Assembly: GCF_900637685.1 (NCBI RefSeq)
Contig: NZ_LR134388.1
Span: 3,561,001 to 3,625,000 of the forward strand
From: Legionella sainthelensi
Lineage (GTDB): Bacteria; Pseudomonadota; Gammaproteobacteria; Legionellales; Legionellaceae
Direction: 5' to 3'
Length of the DNA stretch: 64,000 nt
Shown: positions 20,001 to 29,797 of the stretch, one piece after another
How positions within the stretch are numbered: position 1 is the first letter of the stretch
Layout of the letters: every line of letters begins with the position of its first letter
Position numbers and translations under genes: made by a program
The notes under the pieces: generated by a model
What the model was told of the DNA's origin: nothing
Databases searched by the model: none
The model's input: only the letters and a program-made list of their open reading frames with translations

Positions 20001-21811
20001 TTAACTCCTTGATTAAGATACAAAATGCACAAGTGATGGAGACAGTAAACGCAATAAAAACAGAGCTTCCTGGAGACTTAGAAGAAAAACTGTTTGCGTT
20101 ACAACTTAAAATGGTAGAGCAATCTCATTTACCCATCAGAGGCGGATTTTTAGATAGAATACTCCACTACTTTTCGGGAAAAGACGATCAAAAGATATCA
20201 CTGGAACGAAAAATTTTTCTTAATGAAAAAGTCATTCCTAAATTAAGGGAATGTCATAATGCTTTAAGATTAAATAATATGGATATGTTGCAACGTGCCT
20301 TAGCAGCGTTTCCTTCAGATAAAGAATGGTCTCATTTTAAATCAGATACCGCAAAAGATGCCAAAAGGGAAATGGATAACCTAAGACCACTTATTGAAAA
20401 GAAAATAGCATTGCAACGTCAACTCGCACCGCTTATGAAATGCCAAGATGCATTGGAAAAACAACACGTCACTGAGGCCTTAGAAGCACTCGAAAGCATG
20501 CCTTCCGATAATAACATGAGCAACATTCCCTTGATAAGCAGCAGTTTAAGAGAACAAATTCAACTGACAAAACAAGAGACAGCTGAAAACTTAGCGCCCC
20601 TGCAACATGCCGTCATCACACCCGTGCTCACTAATACCGAGCAAGTAAAAAAGCGATATGAAACGCTTGCAACGAACATCACCCAGCGAATTACAGCCCT
20701 AGAAACAGCCAAACTCGATGATGTGAATCATGTTAAGAAGGAACTGCTCAATTTTAATGCGCTACCAGAAGAAGTGAAAGTGCTGCGCAATGAAAAAGCT
20801 CGGCTATATTCTGAAGCCGAAACCGTTGATTTTACTGATATCGACAAATCAGAGGAGCAACTACGTACTATTCATAACAAGTTATACGATGCCTATATAG
20901 TTAAAGTAGTAGAAGAGATTAACAAACTTGAAGAAGAAAAACCTAAGAATCTGGCTGCTGTAAAAAAAATGATTTCTAGTTTTAATGAGCGACTTACCGA
21001 AGTAGAACAGTTACGTCAAGAAAAAACAAGAAAACATGGGGCATCCAAAGAACTTCTTGACCTATCCGATGTGGATGCATTAAAGGATCGATTACAAAAG
21101 GTAAATCAATTCTTAACTAAGGCATTGATAAGTAATCTGAGAGTATCCCTCAATCAAATGGAAGTAAAAACATTTGATGTGCAAACAAAAGAGGCTCAAC
21201 TCAATTTACAGCTTCTTGATAAGCTCGCAAAAACATTAGATGATTCGGATACAGCGCAAAGACATAAAGCTGAGATTGTAAAATTAAATGAGTTTTTTGT
21301 GGAGAAACAAAAGGCCTATCCTGCAATGATGCAATTACAGTTCAAGAGTGAAGCCTTAATTATACAGTTGCGTGAGTTATGTGAAATTCACCAGGTGAAT
21401 TCGACAAAATCAAGAAAAACAAGAACCGAAGAACTCACTAAAAACCGATGGATGCTTCAAGGACTTACGGATCTTGTAGGATTAACTACAGATGAACGGA
21501 TTACCTTAGCTAAGAAAGGAACGTTATTAGATAAGTTTATGGAAGATTTGAATAATGATAAGTATGAGATGCAAGAACTTATGAATATCTTAGCCAAGAG
21601 AAGTCCTGAAGAATTAGAAGAGGCGATTGGCATCTCTACAGAAGGTGCTGTGAAACTTCACGCCCTTTTAAAGAGTCTCGGCCATAGTACAACGTTTGTT
21701 GCTAAAATTGAAGAACGTGCAAAATTAAGCGACGACGTTTTCCTGGAGCTTAATAAGGCAGTCATCCAAAATATTGTTAAAGAAGAGCGTCAAAAGACCC
21801 TTGAATTGTAA
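17096..21811 (+). CDS. sidE: SidE-family all-in-one phosphoribosyl-ubiquitin ligase (SdeA/SdeB/SdeC homologue)
   Basis: 1571 residues. The N terminus is the deubiquitinase with triad H63 (SGHWIML), D79 (LFDPLG) and C117 (GLCGYW). The phosphodiesterase follows with H277 and H281 (HGLAHT), E340 and H411 (GHMVDLM). The mono-ADP-ribosyltransferase has R822 (LYRGL), S876-N877-S878 and E916-x-E918 (EDE); spacing from R to SxS (54) and ExE (94) equals that of SdeA R766/S820/E860. The family ADP-ribosylates ubiquitin and links it by phosphoribose to host Ser residues without E1/E2. A helical tail (about 1050-1571) follows. Residues 477-523 and 543-590, between phosphodiesterase and mART, are a tandem repeat. 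The frame is open 15 bases further upstream, but GAGGAG before ATG 17096 sets the start. Confidence 0.97.
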   Translation: MPRYIKGVELTQDGMHAIFERMGQNITSGIIYNGNPDIRVDVLNQQGFMPILTGVNPTQESGHWIMLIKGQGNHYYLFDPLGEGSGKGYKNILARKLPENATLSVIPNDAGFNMGLCGYWVASAGVRAHTALTGDNPPTLENLGQTITQEMQNELDGNGYGDITGWLRAVANEFPAGDAQTDATALRRATEKDLHIEVPTLISTGTTTTPKEIPPQPTTPSAILNSSILDDDVDVHGVIEHVHKEYLRHPYPGPLKNPKDATEGRLSPNEGPDRTTHGLAHTIRTMACAEVMVEEARKAKFRGEKLGTAQDGRTLADVTPEELKKILIAQAFFVVGRDDERSGYDDKLKRNFYEEYHKKSEQAFRKYVEDNKLIGKIFKDQKEVDHYAAIVLDERHSWDQTPAHVLINQGHMVDLMRVKSPSEVVVERAYNTLKNSVGSLGAEVVLRTHREFFLATGSAVPSFNPQANENLRAEEPYENMVSQKYVIEKGKTINTLAEARRVASDYRPNENERFVTIREHTAIEENNIHSEEAKKLFKEGGAYENPYSGEKYAIKKGKDLNSMSDIRVINSKSPMTEDERLITIKEYYSLPEIKNKFPGHSTQLAESPATDFARTCEQKPSICLGAIKEARQQIKIDAVKEVLQASSDKKRKKPNRDEIAAARIIHQIMANPEVIQNDHVLLNGQKLEEQFFRDLLAKCDMAVVGSLLNNTDVNNIDRLMQHEKDTEFHSTDPKAVPVKIGETWNEEIRKKGGEYRDKIKHDLIFLMQNDAWYYSRVNAIAQNRDKGSTFKEVMFTALLTPLTSKALVDTHGRTSSPKLLYRGLNFSEDFQNKLVNQANTIIANSSKHLFTDLSAQDFMQIKLNDLSKISARTNASNSVNIEVPRTIFDSNTIFEINDPEGLLQAKQVGTHVQDSEDEFSFYLPDDVALVPTKVSLDGKTSTGADRYIITFTTIKSPDFIHRHESGFAINSLIKIQNAQVMETVNAIKTELPGDLEEKLFALQLKMVEQSHLPIRGGFLDRILHYFSGKDDQKISLERKIFLNEKVIPKLRECHNALRLNNMDMLQRALAAFPSDKEWSHFKSDTAKDAKREMDNLRPLIEKKIALQRQLAPLMKCQDALEKQHVTEALEALESMPSDNNMSNIPLISSSLREQIQLTKQETAENLAPLQHAVITPVLTNTEQVKKRYETLATNITQRITALETAKLDDVNHVKKELLNFNALPEEVKVLRNEKARLYSEAETVDFTDIDKSEEQLRTIHNKLYDAYIVKVVEEINKLEEEKPKNLAAVKKMISSFNERLTEVEQLRQEKTRKHGASKELLDLSDVDALKDRLQKVNQFLTKALISNLRVSLNQMEVKTFDVQTKEAQLNLQLLDKLAKTLDDSDTAQRHKAEIVKLNEFFVEKQKAYPAMMQLQFKSEALIIQLRELCEIHQVNSTKSRKTRTEELTKNRWMLQGLTDLVGLTTDERITLAKKGTLLDKFMEDLNNDKYEMQELMNILAKRSPEELEEAIGISTEGAVKLHALLKSLGHSTTFVAKIEERAKLSDDVFLELNKAVIQNIVKEERQKTLEL

Positions 21812-22200
21812 TTCCTTTTTTATCTCCTTGAAAAAATGAATCCCTCACATTTTTTGCGGGCCGACCCGCAGAAAATTTGGGGGAGTTTCCAGGATTCTTT
21901 ACAGGAAGATATGAAATTTCTTAGATCCATTTACAACCTTTTTGCCACAGGCCATATAACTAATAAATAGAATAACAATGTTGCTTTTTCTCGATTATTT
22001 TTATTCAGTTCCTTTTGAGAAAAATATACCCATTTGGCAATTTCTTTCTTGACCGCATGGGTGAAAAACTTTCAGCAAAAAATCGTCACTCTCTCCATGA
22101 ATCAGCACATTCACCCACACCTAACGATGCAACTGGGCTTTTCAAGATAATGTCTACCACCACTTCGCATTCTAGCTCAGCGAGGTTTCGCTGAATGAGT
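21812..22200. other. Intergenic region between convergent genes with a GC-rich hairpin
   Basis: 389 bases between the convergent SidE-homologue and ankyrin genes. TGCGGG at 21855-21860 pairs with CCCGCA at 21865-21870 around a 4-nt loop, with T-rich sequence before and A/T-rich after; it could end either transcript weakly. The rest shows no gene. Confidence 0.45.
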
Positions 22201-25200
22201 TCAGCAATACTCTTTTGCCAGACTCATATAGTTTTCTTTTAAACATTGCTGATGTTTTATGACCTCATCGATGCATTGTATTGAATTGTATCTAAAACTA
22301 TCGAGCTCTGCTGCGGTTTGATTTCTGTGATTGACAATAGTGCTATCAACACGCTCATCTGCAAGTAATCGTTTCACGCAGTCTAAATGACCACGCTCCA
22401 CTGCATCATGCAAAGCAGTATATCCCACGTTATCCTGTTGGTTAGGATCAAGCTTGTGATCGGCAAGAAATAAATCAAGAACAGCGACATCGCCAATCGA
22501 TGTAGCCCAGAAGAGGATAGGTTCCGAACTTGCTTGTATCGCATTGATATCAATTGCGGGGGTTTTCAGAAGCATTTCTATTATTTTAAATGCTTGTTTA
22601 TACTCTTCCCCTTTTGTTCCTGCCAATCTGTGTATCGCCTCTCCTATAGGAGTTGTACAATAGTGATCACTGGTATCAACTACTTTAAGATTAGGATAAG
22701 CCAGTAAACATCCGCGAATAGCGCGCACATCATTAATACGGATAGCAACAATGAGATAATCTATATTTTCATTGATGATACCTGGGTTACTGTTTTTAAA
22801 CGTCGTTTGAAAATACTCAAGATCTTCTTTTCTTTCTTGCTCTTTAAGTTCAATCGTTTTTTGAATCTCCTCATCTTGAGTCATCTTAATTATGGACTCT
22901 CCACGATGAGGACCTTTAAATAAGGTGCCCGGATATTCAATCAATAGTTTAGCCGTATTTTTATGTCCGTTTTTGAGTGCCAATTGTAAAGGCGTAATAC
23001 CATTTACGTTACTGGTATCTGGATTAGCGCCACCATAATAGACTAATGCACGAATATTTTCATCGTTTCCTGCTCTGGCTGCAGCATGGATACTAGTACT
23101 GTAGTCGTGGGTCGGTTTTGTCACTGTTTCTGGATAATGCTCCATTAAGGACTGTAAAATCTTGGGATCCTTAGAGGCCGCATAATAAGCACTGTACTCA
23201 CTGGGTTTGGCTCCATGTTTGAGTAAAGATCTTACCAGATCTACTCTATTTGCACGGATAGCATAATCTAAGGCGTGATCACTATCTGTTCTGGTAGCGT
23301 TGGCACCGGCGTTAATTAACACGTCAATCATTTCAACCGAGCTCACCAAACATAATGGTTCCTCACCATACCAATTAGTTTGATTCACAGCATTAGGAAA
23401 CATCTGTACAAGTGATGAAACAAGAGCTACATTGTTATTCATCACCGCAAAATGTAATAGATGATAGCCTTGCAAGGTTTGTTTCGATAAGGGCCAAGAT
23501 TTTATTTCATCTAAATCATGAGTAGTCACCTCATCATTAAGGAAGCGTTGCAAAATTTCCAGGCGCTCATTTGTGGGTTCAAGACACACACCTAAAGTTT
23601 GCAGTTGTTTGTCAAATTGTTCTGTAGATTTCCCTGAGGCGCTTAACTTCCACCGTTTCAGCATCAATGCAGTTTGCGCTATTTCCTTATTTTCTTCAGT
23701 ATTAAAATGCTCCGTTAGCAATCGTTTTATTAACTCAAGTTGTCCTTCTGGCATTAGTTTTTGAATAATTAATCTCATGATCAGGTGTGGTGCAGTTGGA
23801 TTATTTGCATGAAGAGCAAGATATTCTTTCAAATAAAAATGTTCAAAAAATTTTACAGTATCAGTAAGTAATTGTTCGGCTATGTTTTCAGGTAAAAACA
23901 GCTGATATTTCGTTTTTAAAGCGATTAGCAGACTGTAAAGACTGCAATTACCTACAGTTTGAAAATCACCAGGAATACTATCAATAAATACCAAACCGAG
24001 GAGGCTGTGCAGATCTCGTTGAATAAATGCTTTATTTGATTCCCACTCATCGTTACAGAGTGTAGAAAACATATCTTTGGTTATATTTTCGGGTTTGGAT
24101 ATTTTGTAATGTTCTATCGTGGCATCAGTACTGCATCCACCACCATTATTACGGTATAGATCATTTTGTTTAATAACAAGATCTATCGTATGCTCAGGCC
24201 AACCTGTGATAATTTCGACACCCGAATTTTTACTGTCCTCTATCATAGAAAGCAGCATTTTTTCATTAGCGGTATTTGTAGATTGATAATAAGAATGGGA
24301 TATAGAATAAAAACGCATCGCTTTTACTGCCATATTTCTTACTTCGCGAATAGTATCCAGATACTCTTTATTTTTATTACTTGTTTGGCAATGAGCAATA
24401 TATGCATTCATTAAATATATCATAAAAGGGGCTGTATCCCGTGGAGAACTTCCGGTGAGTTTGATAAGACGGTCCTCTTTAGGTATCGAACCACTTAATG
24501 AAAATAAATGACCGAACATTTTACTTGCTTTCTCAATATCTTGTCTTGATTTAGCGTGACATTCATCCTCTAATGCAAGCGTGCCTTCATCTAAATTATC
24601 TAGCGAAAAACCAAATTCGTTTAAATAAGTTAGGGCACGTAAACGTTCCTCACTGTTATCCGGGGTCAAATTTTTTAAATGATGAATAACTGCTTTTAAA
24701 TCAAGCTGAGGTTTGAGCATTTTAAAATTGCTGTTAAGTACAGTGTTTGTATATCCAGAATAGTTATGAATCGCGCACTGTGCAAAGCAATATTCGACAT
24801 CAATAGCAACCTGGGCATCAATAAGCGCTGAAGTTAAAGCAATTATTGCTTCCTCAGAGACCAACCCCTGACGAAAATCATTAAAGAATTCGGCTACAGT
24901 TTTTTTAACAATTTCCCCACCATCTCTTTGATCTTTACATAGACTGAGAAGTGAAGAGAGTGTGGATTGAAGCGTATAATCTTCGCTTTTGAGGATTTCA
25001 CTTAATATAGACTGACCATCTTTATATTTTTCAAAAAGTGATGCAGGATGAAGTTTCAGGATCTGTATTAATAAGGCATTACTTGCATAGTCGGATCTAC
25101 CCGCCCTATTCTCAACAATTAAATCAAATACGGATTTACCCTGATTATTTTTATGATCAACATCAATAGCCTTATTAATAAGAAGTTGCGCTATTTCTCC

Positions 25201-25920
25201 TGCCTGAAATTCACAAGAGATAGTTGCCAGTTGCAGATAGTTATTTCCATCTTTATCCAAGAGATCAATGTCACATTGTTCGTGGTTGATTAAAGCAGTA
25301 ACCAACCCCATATTTTTATAGGACGTATCACTTAAAATTAAATCTAATGTTGTCTGTCCATTATTATTTTTAATGTTTGGATTTGTTAGTGGATGGTTCG
25401 CCACCTTTTGCAAGTGCTCTTTATGAGCAAACACATTCTCAGAAATCATATGTAGCAATATGGAATTATGTTTAGAGGTTTTAAGATTAGGATTGAATTT
25501 TTTATGCTTTATAAACATTTCCATGGAGTCACGAACATTCCAATCACGAGAATCATAGATAAATTCAAAAAGTGTTTTGTCGCTTGTAATTATTTGATTG
25601 ATGTCAAAATCTTCATTTTTAAGCAAGAGCCTGAAGGTCTCATTGTCATTATATCGCACCCCCTGATCTAAATAGTAACTTAGGAAAAAATTATTCTGAT
25701 TATCGATCGCAATTGCATCCGCCCCAGCATTTACTAAATTTTGGAGATAGTCAAAAAAATATCGCGTTTGTGCATGCTTTGACTTAGCTAAAATGTGTAA
25801 AACAGAATCACCCTCATCGGTTCTATCAGTAACCGCAAAATGTGCCTCTTTAAGCTTTTCTAATACGTTATACGAACTATCTACCTCATTAAGTAGCTTT
25901 AGAAGACTGGAACTATTCAT
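22201..25920 (-). CDS. Ankyrin-repeat protein with a central conserved Cys-containing domain
   Basis: 1239 residues. Ankyrin repeats occupy about residues 25-330 and again about 820-1235 (repeated G..ALH.A, G.T.LQLA and LL..GA motifs). The middle domain contains NNGGGCSTDATIEHY and later VGNCSLYSLL with Cys659; this paired pattern is reminiscent of a papain-like or other Cys-dependent fold in Legionella ankyrin effectors, but activity is unproven. The frame extends to a TTG at 25968, but a PmrA-like box covers 25968-25987 and a -10 lies at 25955-25960, so translation must start at ATG 25920. That ATG has no strong ribosome site. Probable Dot/Icm effector by architecture and regulation. Confidence 0.88.
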   Translation of the reverse strand: MNSSSLLKLLNEVDSSYNVLEKLKEAHFAVTDRTDEGDSVLHILAKSKHAQTRYFFDYLQNLVNAGADAIAIDNQNNFFLSYYLDQGVRYNDNETFRLLLKNEDFDINQIITSDKTLFEFIYDSRDWNVRDSMEMFIKHKKFNPNLKTSKHNSILLHMISENVFAHKEHLQKVANHPLTNPNIKNNNGQTTLDLILSDTSYKNMGLVTALINHEQCDIDLLDKDGNNYLQLATISCEFQAGEIAQLLINKAIDVDHKNNQGKSVFDLIVENRAGRSDYASNALLIQILKLHPASLFEKYKDGQSILSEILKSEDYTLQSTLSSLLSLCKDQRDGGEIVKKTVAEFFNDFRQGLVSEEAIIALTSALIDAQVAIDVEYCFAQCAIHNYSGYTNTVLNSNFKMLKPQLDLKAVIHHLKNLTPDNSEERLRALTYLNEFGFSLDNLDEGTLALEDECHAKSRQDIEKASKMFGHLFSLSGSIPKEDRLIKLTGSSPRDTAPFMIYLMNAYIAHCQTSNKNKEYLDTIREVRNMAVKAMRFYSISHSYYQSTNTANEKMLLSMIEDSKNSGVEIITGWPEHTIDLVIKQNDLYRNNGGGCSTDATIEHYKISKPENITKDMFSTLCNDEWESNKAFIQRDLHSLLGLVFIDSIPGDFQTVGNCSLYSLLIALKTKYQLFLPENIAEQLLTDTVKFFEHFYLKEYLALHANNPTAPHLIMRLIIQKLMPEGQLELIKRLLTEHFNTEENKEIAQTALMLKRWKLSASGKSTEQFDKQLQTLGVCLEPTNERLEILQRFLNDEVTTHDLDEIKSWPLSKQTLQGYHLLHFAVMNNNVALVSSLVQMFPNAVNQTNWYGEEPLCLVSSVEMIDVLINAGANATRTDSDHALDYAIRANRVDLVRSLLKHGAKPSEYSAYYAASKDPKILQSLMEHYPETVTKPTHDYSTSIHAAARAGNDENIRALVYYGGANPDTSNVNGITPLQLALKNGHKNTAKLLIEYPGTLFKGPHRGESIIKMTQDEEIQKTIELKEQERKEDLEYFQTTFKNSNPGIINENIDYLIVAIRINDVRAIRGCLLAYPNLKVVDTSDHYCTTPIGEAIHRLAGTKGEEYKQAFKIIEMLLKTPAIDINAIQASSEPILFWATSIGDVAVLDLFLADHKLDPNQQDNVGYTALHDAVERGHLDCVKRLLADERVDSTIVNHRNQTAAELDSFRYNSIQCIDEVIKHQQCLKENYMSLAKEYC

Positions 25921-25954
25921 GTATTTGATCAATTTGATTATTTTAAGTGCTGCT

Positions 25955-25987
25955 ATTATGACTTGCAAATATTAATAAAATATTAAG
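25955..25987 (-). promoter_or_regulatory. PmrA-like box and -10 of the ankyrin gene
   Basis: On the minus strand CTTAATATT (25987-25979), two bases, then ATTAATATT (25976-25968), close to the full tandem PmrA operator. CATAAT at 25960-25955 begins 16 bases after the start of the second half-site, the same spacing as at the SidE homologue. The remaining bases up to 26273 show no gene and should hold the start of yhhQ expression. Confidence 0.75.
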
Positions 25988-26273
25988 ATAAAGGATATTT
26001 ACTGGGTCGCATTGCCTGAAATGGCTTAATTGCTTCTTTGCCTTAGTCACGCTGATACCGAAGGGAAGAAAAACAGCATAGGCAAATTGAGGATGGATTT
26101 ACTCTATTCTCTACTCTTCTGGATACTCATTTTGGTAAAAAATGACTAAAATTGCATTTTTATGTCTTTTATTTTAACATTAGAATGGCTATGTCCCTGT
26201 CAATGCAACTTTGAGTTACATGCCAAGGCCTGTATAAGATAAAATCTTCGAATTTAAATTAGAGATTACTTTT

Positions 26274-26909
26274 TTGATTCAGAATAAAATTTCAACACTT
26301 AGACTTCTCACTGTTGCTCATGTTTTTATAATAACAATTAGCAATATATTAGTACAATATCCTTTTGAACTCTTTGGTTTTCACACAACATGGGGTGCAT
26401 TTACTTACCCCTTCATTTTTATTTTGACCGATCTGACGACCAGACTCTCTGACGCCCGAACGGCTCGGAACATTATTTTTCTGAGTATGATTCCTGGATT
26501 ACTCATCTCTTATTTTATAGCGAGCTCTATTGAAACTCTTGGAACTCTAAGCTGGAATAGTTTTTTTGCAATACATTATATGCCTTTACGTGTTGCATTG
26601 GGATGCTTCGTTGCCTATGTCATTGGCCAGTTTATAGATATCTTTATTTTTCAGCGCATTCGAAATAGTTCATCTTGGTGGGTGGCTCCAGCGCTTTCAA
26701 CTACAATAGGCAATATAATAGATACCCTTTTGTTTTTTACTATTGCGTTTTATCACAGTACACATCCTTTTTTAAGTCAACATTGGCCCGAAATAGCCAT
26801 CGTTGATGTGTGTTTCAAAATTACAATTAGCCTGCTCGCTTTTGTTCCTATCTATGGCTGCGTGCTGCATTTTTTTAGTATCAATCATAGGAATAAAGCG
26901 ACTGCGTAA
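26274..26909 (+). CDS. yhhQ: Queuosine precursor transporter, YhhQ family
   Basis: 211 residues, six hydrophobic helices, of the YhhQ (ECF-like) family that imports 7-cyano- or 7-aminomethyl-7-deazaguanine for queuosine tRNA modification. Diagnostic stretches are GAFTYPFIFILTDLTTR, the Arg-rich loop that follows, and IGNIIDTLLFF. The start is TTG at 26274; no in-frame ATG occurs until well inside the first conserved region. It is the only transport gene in the effector island and is flanked by effector genes on both sides. Confidence 0.9.
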   Translation: MIQNKISTLRLLTVAHVFIITISNILVQYPFELFGFHTTWGAFTYPFIFILTDLTTRLSDARTARNIIFLSMIPGLLISYFIASSIETLGTLSWNSFFAIHYMPLRVALGCFVAYVIGQFIDIFIFQRIRNSSSWWVAPALSTTIGNIIDTLLFFTIAFYHSTHPFLSQHWPEIAIVDVCFKITISLLAFVPIYGCVLHFFSINHRNKATA

Positions 26910-27142
26910 TCAAGCACTCCTATTCGCTCCAGCGCTCACTGAAGTCTGAAAAAGAGAGGGCAATATAATTTTTGAGTGAATGAAACGGGTTGTCCTAGAC
27001 TTGCTCAAAAATTTTTATCCTTTCCATAAAGAAATGAAATCATTTTGTGAGTTTTGCAGCTCTTCTCGCTTCTAAATTAATAATACCAGTATTCGATTTA
27101 ACACATGCTAGAAACTTTCTTGTTTCATAACACTTAAGACAG

Positions 27143-29746
27143 TCAAGCGATTAATGGATGCTTTCGTACTATAGAATCACCAGGAGAAGGTGCATGTTCT
27201 TCTGAGCCTAACTTTTTATGTGTCTGATAATTTCGCCAAAAACTTTGTATGGTCTTAACTGCGAAATGTTTTTCGACTTTTTCAAAGCGCTTATCAATAT
27301 CCGTTTGTAATGAAGAAGGATATTTAAGCTTAATTTCCTCATAATATGAGAGTGCAAGTCTCTTTTGGAAATGGCATTCCGGTCTAGCCATATCCAGTAA
27401 TTTTGCTGCAGCCTGGTAGCAATCCTCAGCACTGCAATTACTCATAATCAATGCCTCAGTTTGCTCTATCTGCTTGAAAAATTCTTTATCAAGCTGGGTC
27501 GTTCCCTCGATAAGAGTCACTGTAGCATATAAGAGCTTTTCAAATTCTCTTAAAGGAAGTTCTTGATTGTATCCGCCTAAATCTTGATTAATTCCATCAA
27601 CTGATAGACCAATACCAGGAATTATTTCACTATTTATTTCATAACCTGCTTCACCAGGGTAAAGCACATACTGTTGCATTCTCATTTCTGATTCATCCAA
27701 ATCAGCATAATCTGGAGTCATCCAAAATTGAGTTTGTTGCAAATGATTGTCTATTTTTGCACGTTGATTCAATAATGCAAGTGCCCTAGAATGAGGAATT
27801 CCCGTCATTAAAGTAACTGCTTCAGCACAACTATCAAACATCAATTCCGCTAATTGCTGCCACATGTATTGCTTGGTAGACGGATCGTCGATTTTTCGAG
27901 TCACTTTATCACCATAAGAGCCTAGGACTAATTGTATCACTAATAAGTACTCAGCAATGGTGTTAAGGTATAAGTAATTACCAAAGAGTTTTCGCTTGCC
28001 CGTATAAAGAGAGCTTGCTGAACCAGTTGACGAATCAAAAAAGGTTTGATGATATCCACCAGTCAACAACTCTGAAAAATACTTTCTAGTATACTCCGAA
28101 TCGCTGAGTAAACTTGTTATGGGAAGACTATCACCAAGATCAGCGATTCCACTGGCGCGTAGATTGACAAACTCTACAGCTTTTTGCCATTTATCAAGTC
28201 GCCCCAATTGCGATTGAAAAACACTCAGAAGTTGCACCAGTGCTTGATATCTTCCTTTATCCAGACGCCCATCCTCTTCAGAATGCGTATGAAATATATC
28301 TGCTAATTGAGAAAATACAATTCCCTCTCTAAGCAATACAAAAAGATCATGAATGTTTCTTTTAACTGATGCAGTAAAGTCGCTAAAAGACTGATGCTCA
28401 TCATGTAAGTAGGTAAAATACGAGGCCGGCGCTTTATAGACATACACTTCAAGATCTCTTGTATCACCGATGAGATCTACAAACTGTCTATAATGAGGTG
28501 ACTTGATACATTTCTCTAGAATCTCTGTTCTTTTCACCGAATATTGTCCAAGTGGCCTTGGGAGCTGGCTTTGTAAATCTAGCCGGTTCTTGTGCTTTTG
28601 CAAATAATCCGCCATTTGAAACTCTTCGGTGAGGTTTGCTTGCGGTTCCCCTTTTTTTTGTACTTTTACGGCAATCAACTCTTCTGAGTCATCAGTAAAA
28701 AGCAACGTCCTACCTTGTATCCGTAACAAATTACTTTGATGCATCGTATAGCGAAAATCGGTATCAACAGTCCCTTTACCCTTTTCATAATAATGTTTTG
28801 GTGCAAACGTTACTTGCTTAGGTTGAGTTCGCAGCAATAAATTATCAGTAATAGTTGCATGATAATAGTGCGTTTTCTTGCTGATATTATACATAGGATT
28901 TATATTTGAATCCTTTTCATAACCATGGGTAATCCATGACATATAAATTGGATTAGGGAAGAAAAAGGCAGGTGAATCTTTGAATTGTTGGATAAAAGCA
29001 TTTTGATTGCGCGTTAAGGTTCCCTTATTATTATCAATAATAAATGAAACCATAAAATTAGAATTTGACGATTGATTTTTTAACCACTGCACAATGGGAA
29101 ACTCACTGTCGCGTGTATAATCATTAACAATAGACCATGTAGTAGATTCTTTGCTTTTAAGATAATTGCCAAAAGGTTTTTCTAAAGCAAGTAATTGGCT
29201 TTTTTCTGTTAAATTTTGCGCAACGGCAGCTAACGATTTAATTAAAAGGTAATGTCCGGCAAGGGCTTGAGGGGAAAGTTCTTTTAATTTGTTTGCCTTA
29301 ATACATTGGCTTATGGAGAGAAGATAAATTTGGATCAATTCACTTCGTGTTGTTTCAAATGAAATTTCTTTTAATTGAATTGATCGCCCACTGACAAACT
29401 TAGATGCTGGCAGTAAAGACTTATCATGAGTATCAGTTTCCCCCATACGCGCAAAACGAGATTTTTTTACCGTTTTATCTGAGGTTTTGAAGAGGTTCAT
29501 TTTGGGCTTTTTAGGCTTCTCCAGCTTCTCCAATGTCTCCAATGTTTGATGTTCTTTTTTTGTTGTTTTTTCAGTTTCATTTATTACTTTTTTTTGTTTT
29601 ACAGGAACAGTAGATTCCCTACGTTCCTGCATTTCAAAATCTTTTATAAAATCAACTTCATCATTCTTCGTGACACGTGTCTCTTCAATTTCAGGAGGAG
29701 TACCTTGAAAATAATCACTGATTAATTTTTTAAAAAACTCAAACAT
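27143..29746 (-). CDS. sidJ: SidJ-family calmodulin-dependent glutamylase, inhibitor of SidE ligases
   Basis: 867 residues, colinear with L. pneumophila SidJ (873). The pseudokinase-like catalytic core carries R346 (IQGRTLLF), K361 (AVKVQKKGEP), N528, D536 and D539 (IADLGDSLP), all six residues below the SidJ numbering R352, K367, N534, D542 and D545. A C-terminal IQ helix (TIQSFWRNYQ, I833-Q834) is the calmodulin-binding element. In L. pneumophila SidJ, activated by host calmodulin, polyglutamylates the mART Glu of SidE proteins and shuts them off. AAGGA precedes the ATG. It starts 51 bases after the Dup-type gene and is likely co-transcribed with it. The low-complexity N terminus (about 45-95) differs from SidJ. 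Confidence 0.96.
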   Translation of the reverse strand: MFEFFKKLISDYFQGTPPEIEETRVTKNDEVDFIKDFEMQERRESTVPVKQKKVINETEKTTKKEHQTLETLEKLEKPKKPKMNLFKTSDKTVKKSRFARMGETDTHDKSLLPASKFVSGRSIQLKEISFETTRSELIQIYLLSISQCIKANKLKELSPQALAGHYLLIKSLAAVAQNLTEKSQLLALEKPFGNYLKSKESTTWSIVNDYTRDSEFPIVQWLKNQSSNSNFMVSFIIDNNKGTLTRNQNAFIQQFKDSPAFFFPNPIYMSWITHGYEKDSNINPMYNISKKTHYYHATITDNLLLRTQPKQVTFAPKHYYEKGKGTVDTDFRYTMHQSNLLRIQGRTLLFTDDSEELIAVKVQKKGEPQANLTEEFQMADYLQKHKNRLDLQSQLPRPLGQYSVKRTEILEKCIKSPHYRQFVDLIGDTRDLEVYVYKAPASYFTYLHDEHQSFSDFTASVKRNIHDLFVLLREGIVFSQLADIFHTHSEEDGRLDKGRYQALVQLLSVFQSQLGRLDKWQKAVEFVNLRASGIADLGDSLPITSLLSDSEYTRKYFSELLTGGYHQTFFDSSTGSASSLYTGKRKLFGNYLYLNTIAEYLLVIQLVLGSYGDKVTRKIDDPSTKQYMWQQLAELMFDSCAEAVTLMTGIPHSRALALLNQRAKIDNHLQQTQFWMTPDYADLDESEMRMQQYVLYPGEAGYEINSEIIPGIGLSVDGINQDLGGYNQELPLREFEKLLYATVTLIEGTTQLDKEFFKQIEQTEALIMSNCSAEDCYQAAAKLLDMARPECHFQKRLALSYYEEIKLKYPSSLQTDIDKRFEKVEKHFAVKTIQSFWRNYQTHKKLGSEEHAPSPGDSIVRKHPLIA

Positions 29747-29797
29747 AACACATCCTTAATGATCTAGAAGATAAAGGCGTCCTCCGCTTCAACCTGC

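Noticed and set aside
26160-26273. Possible preQ1 riboswitch before yhhQ
   Set aside because: The expected preQ1-I core words and pairing were not found.
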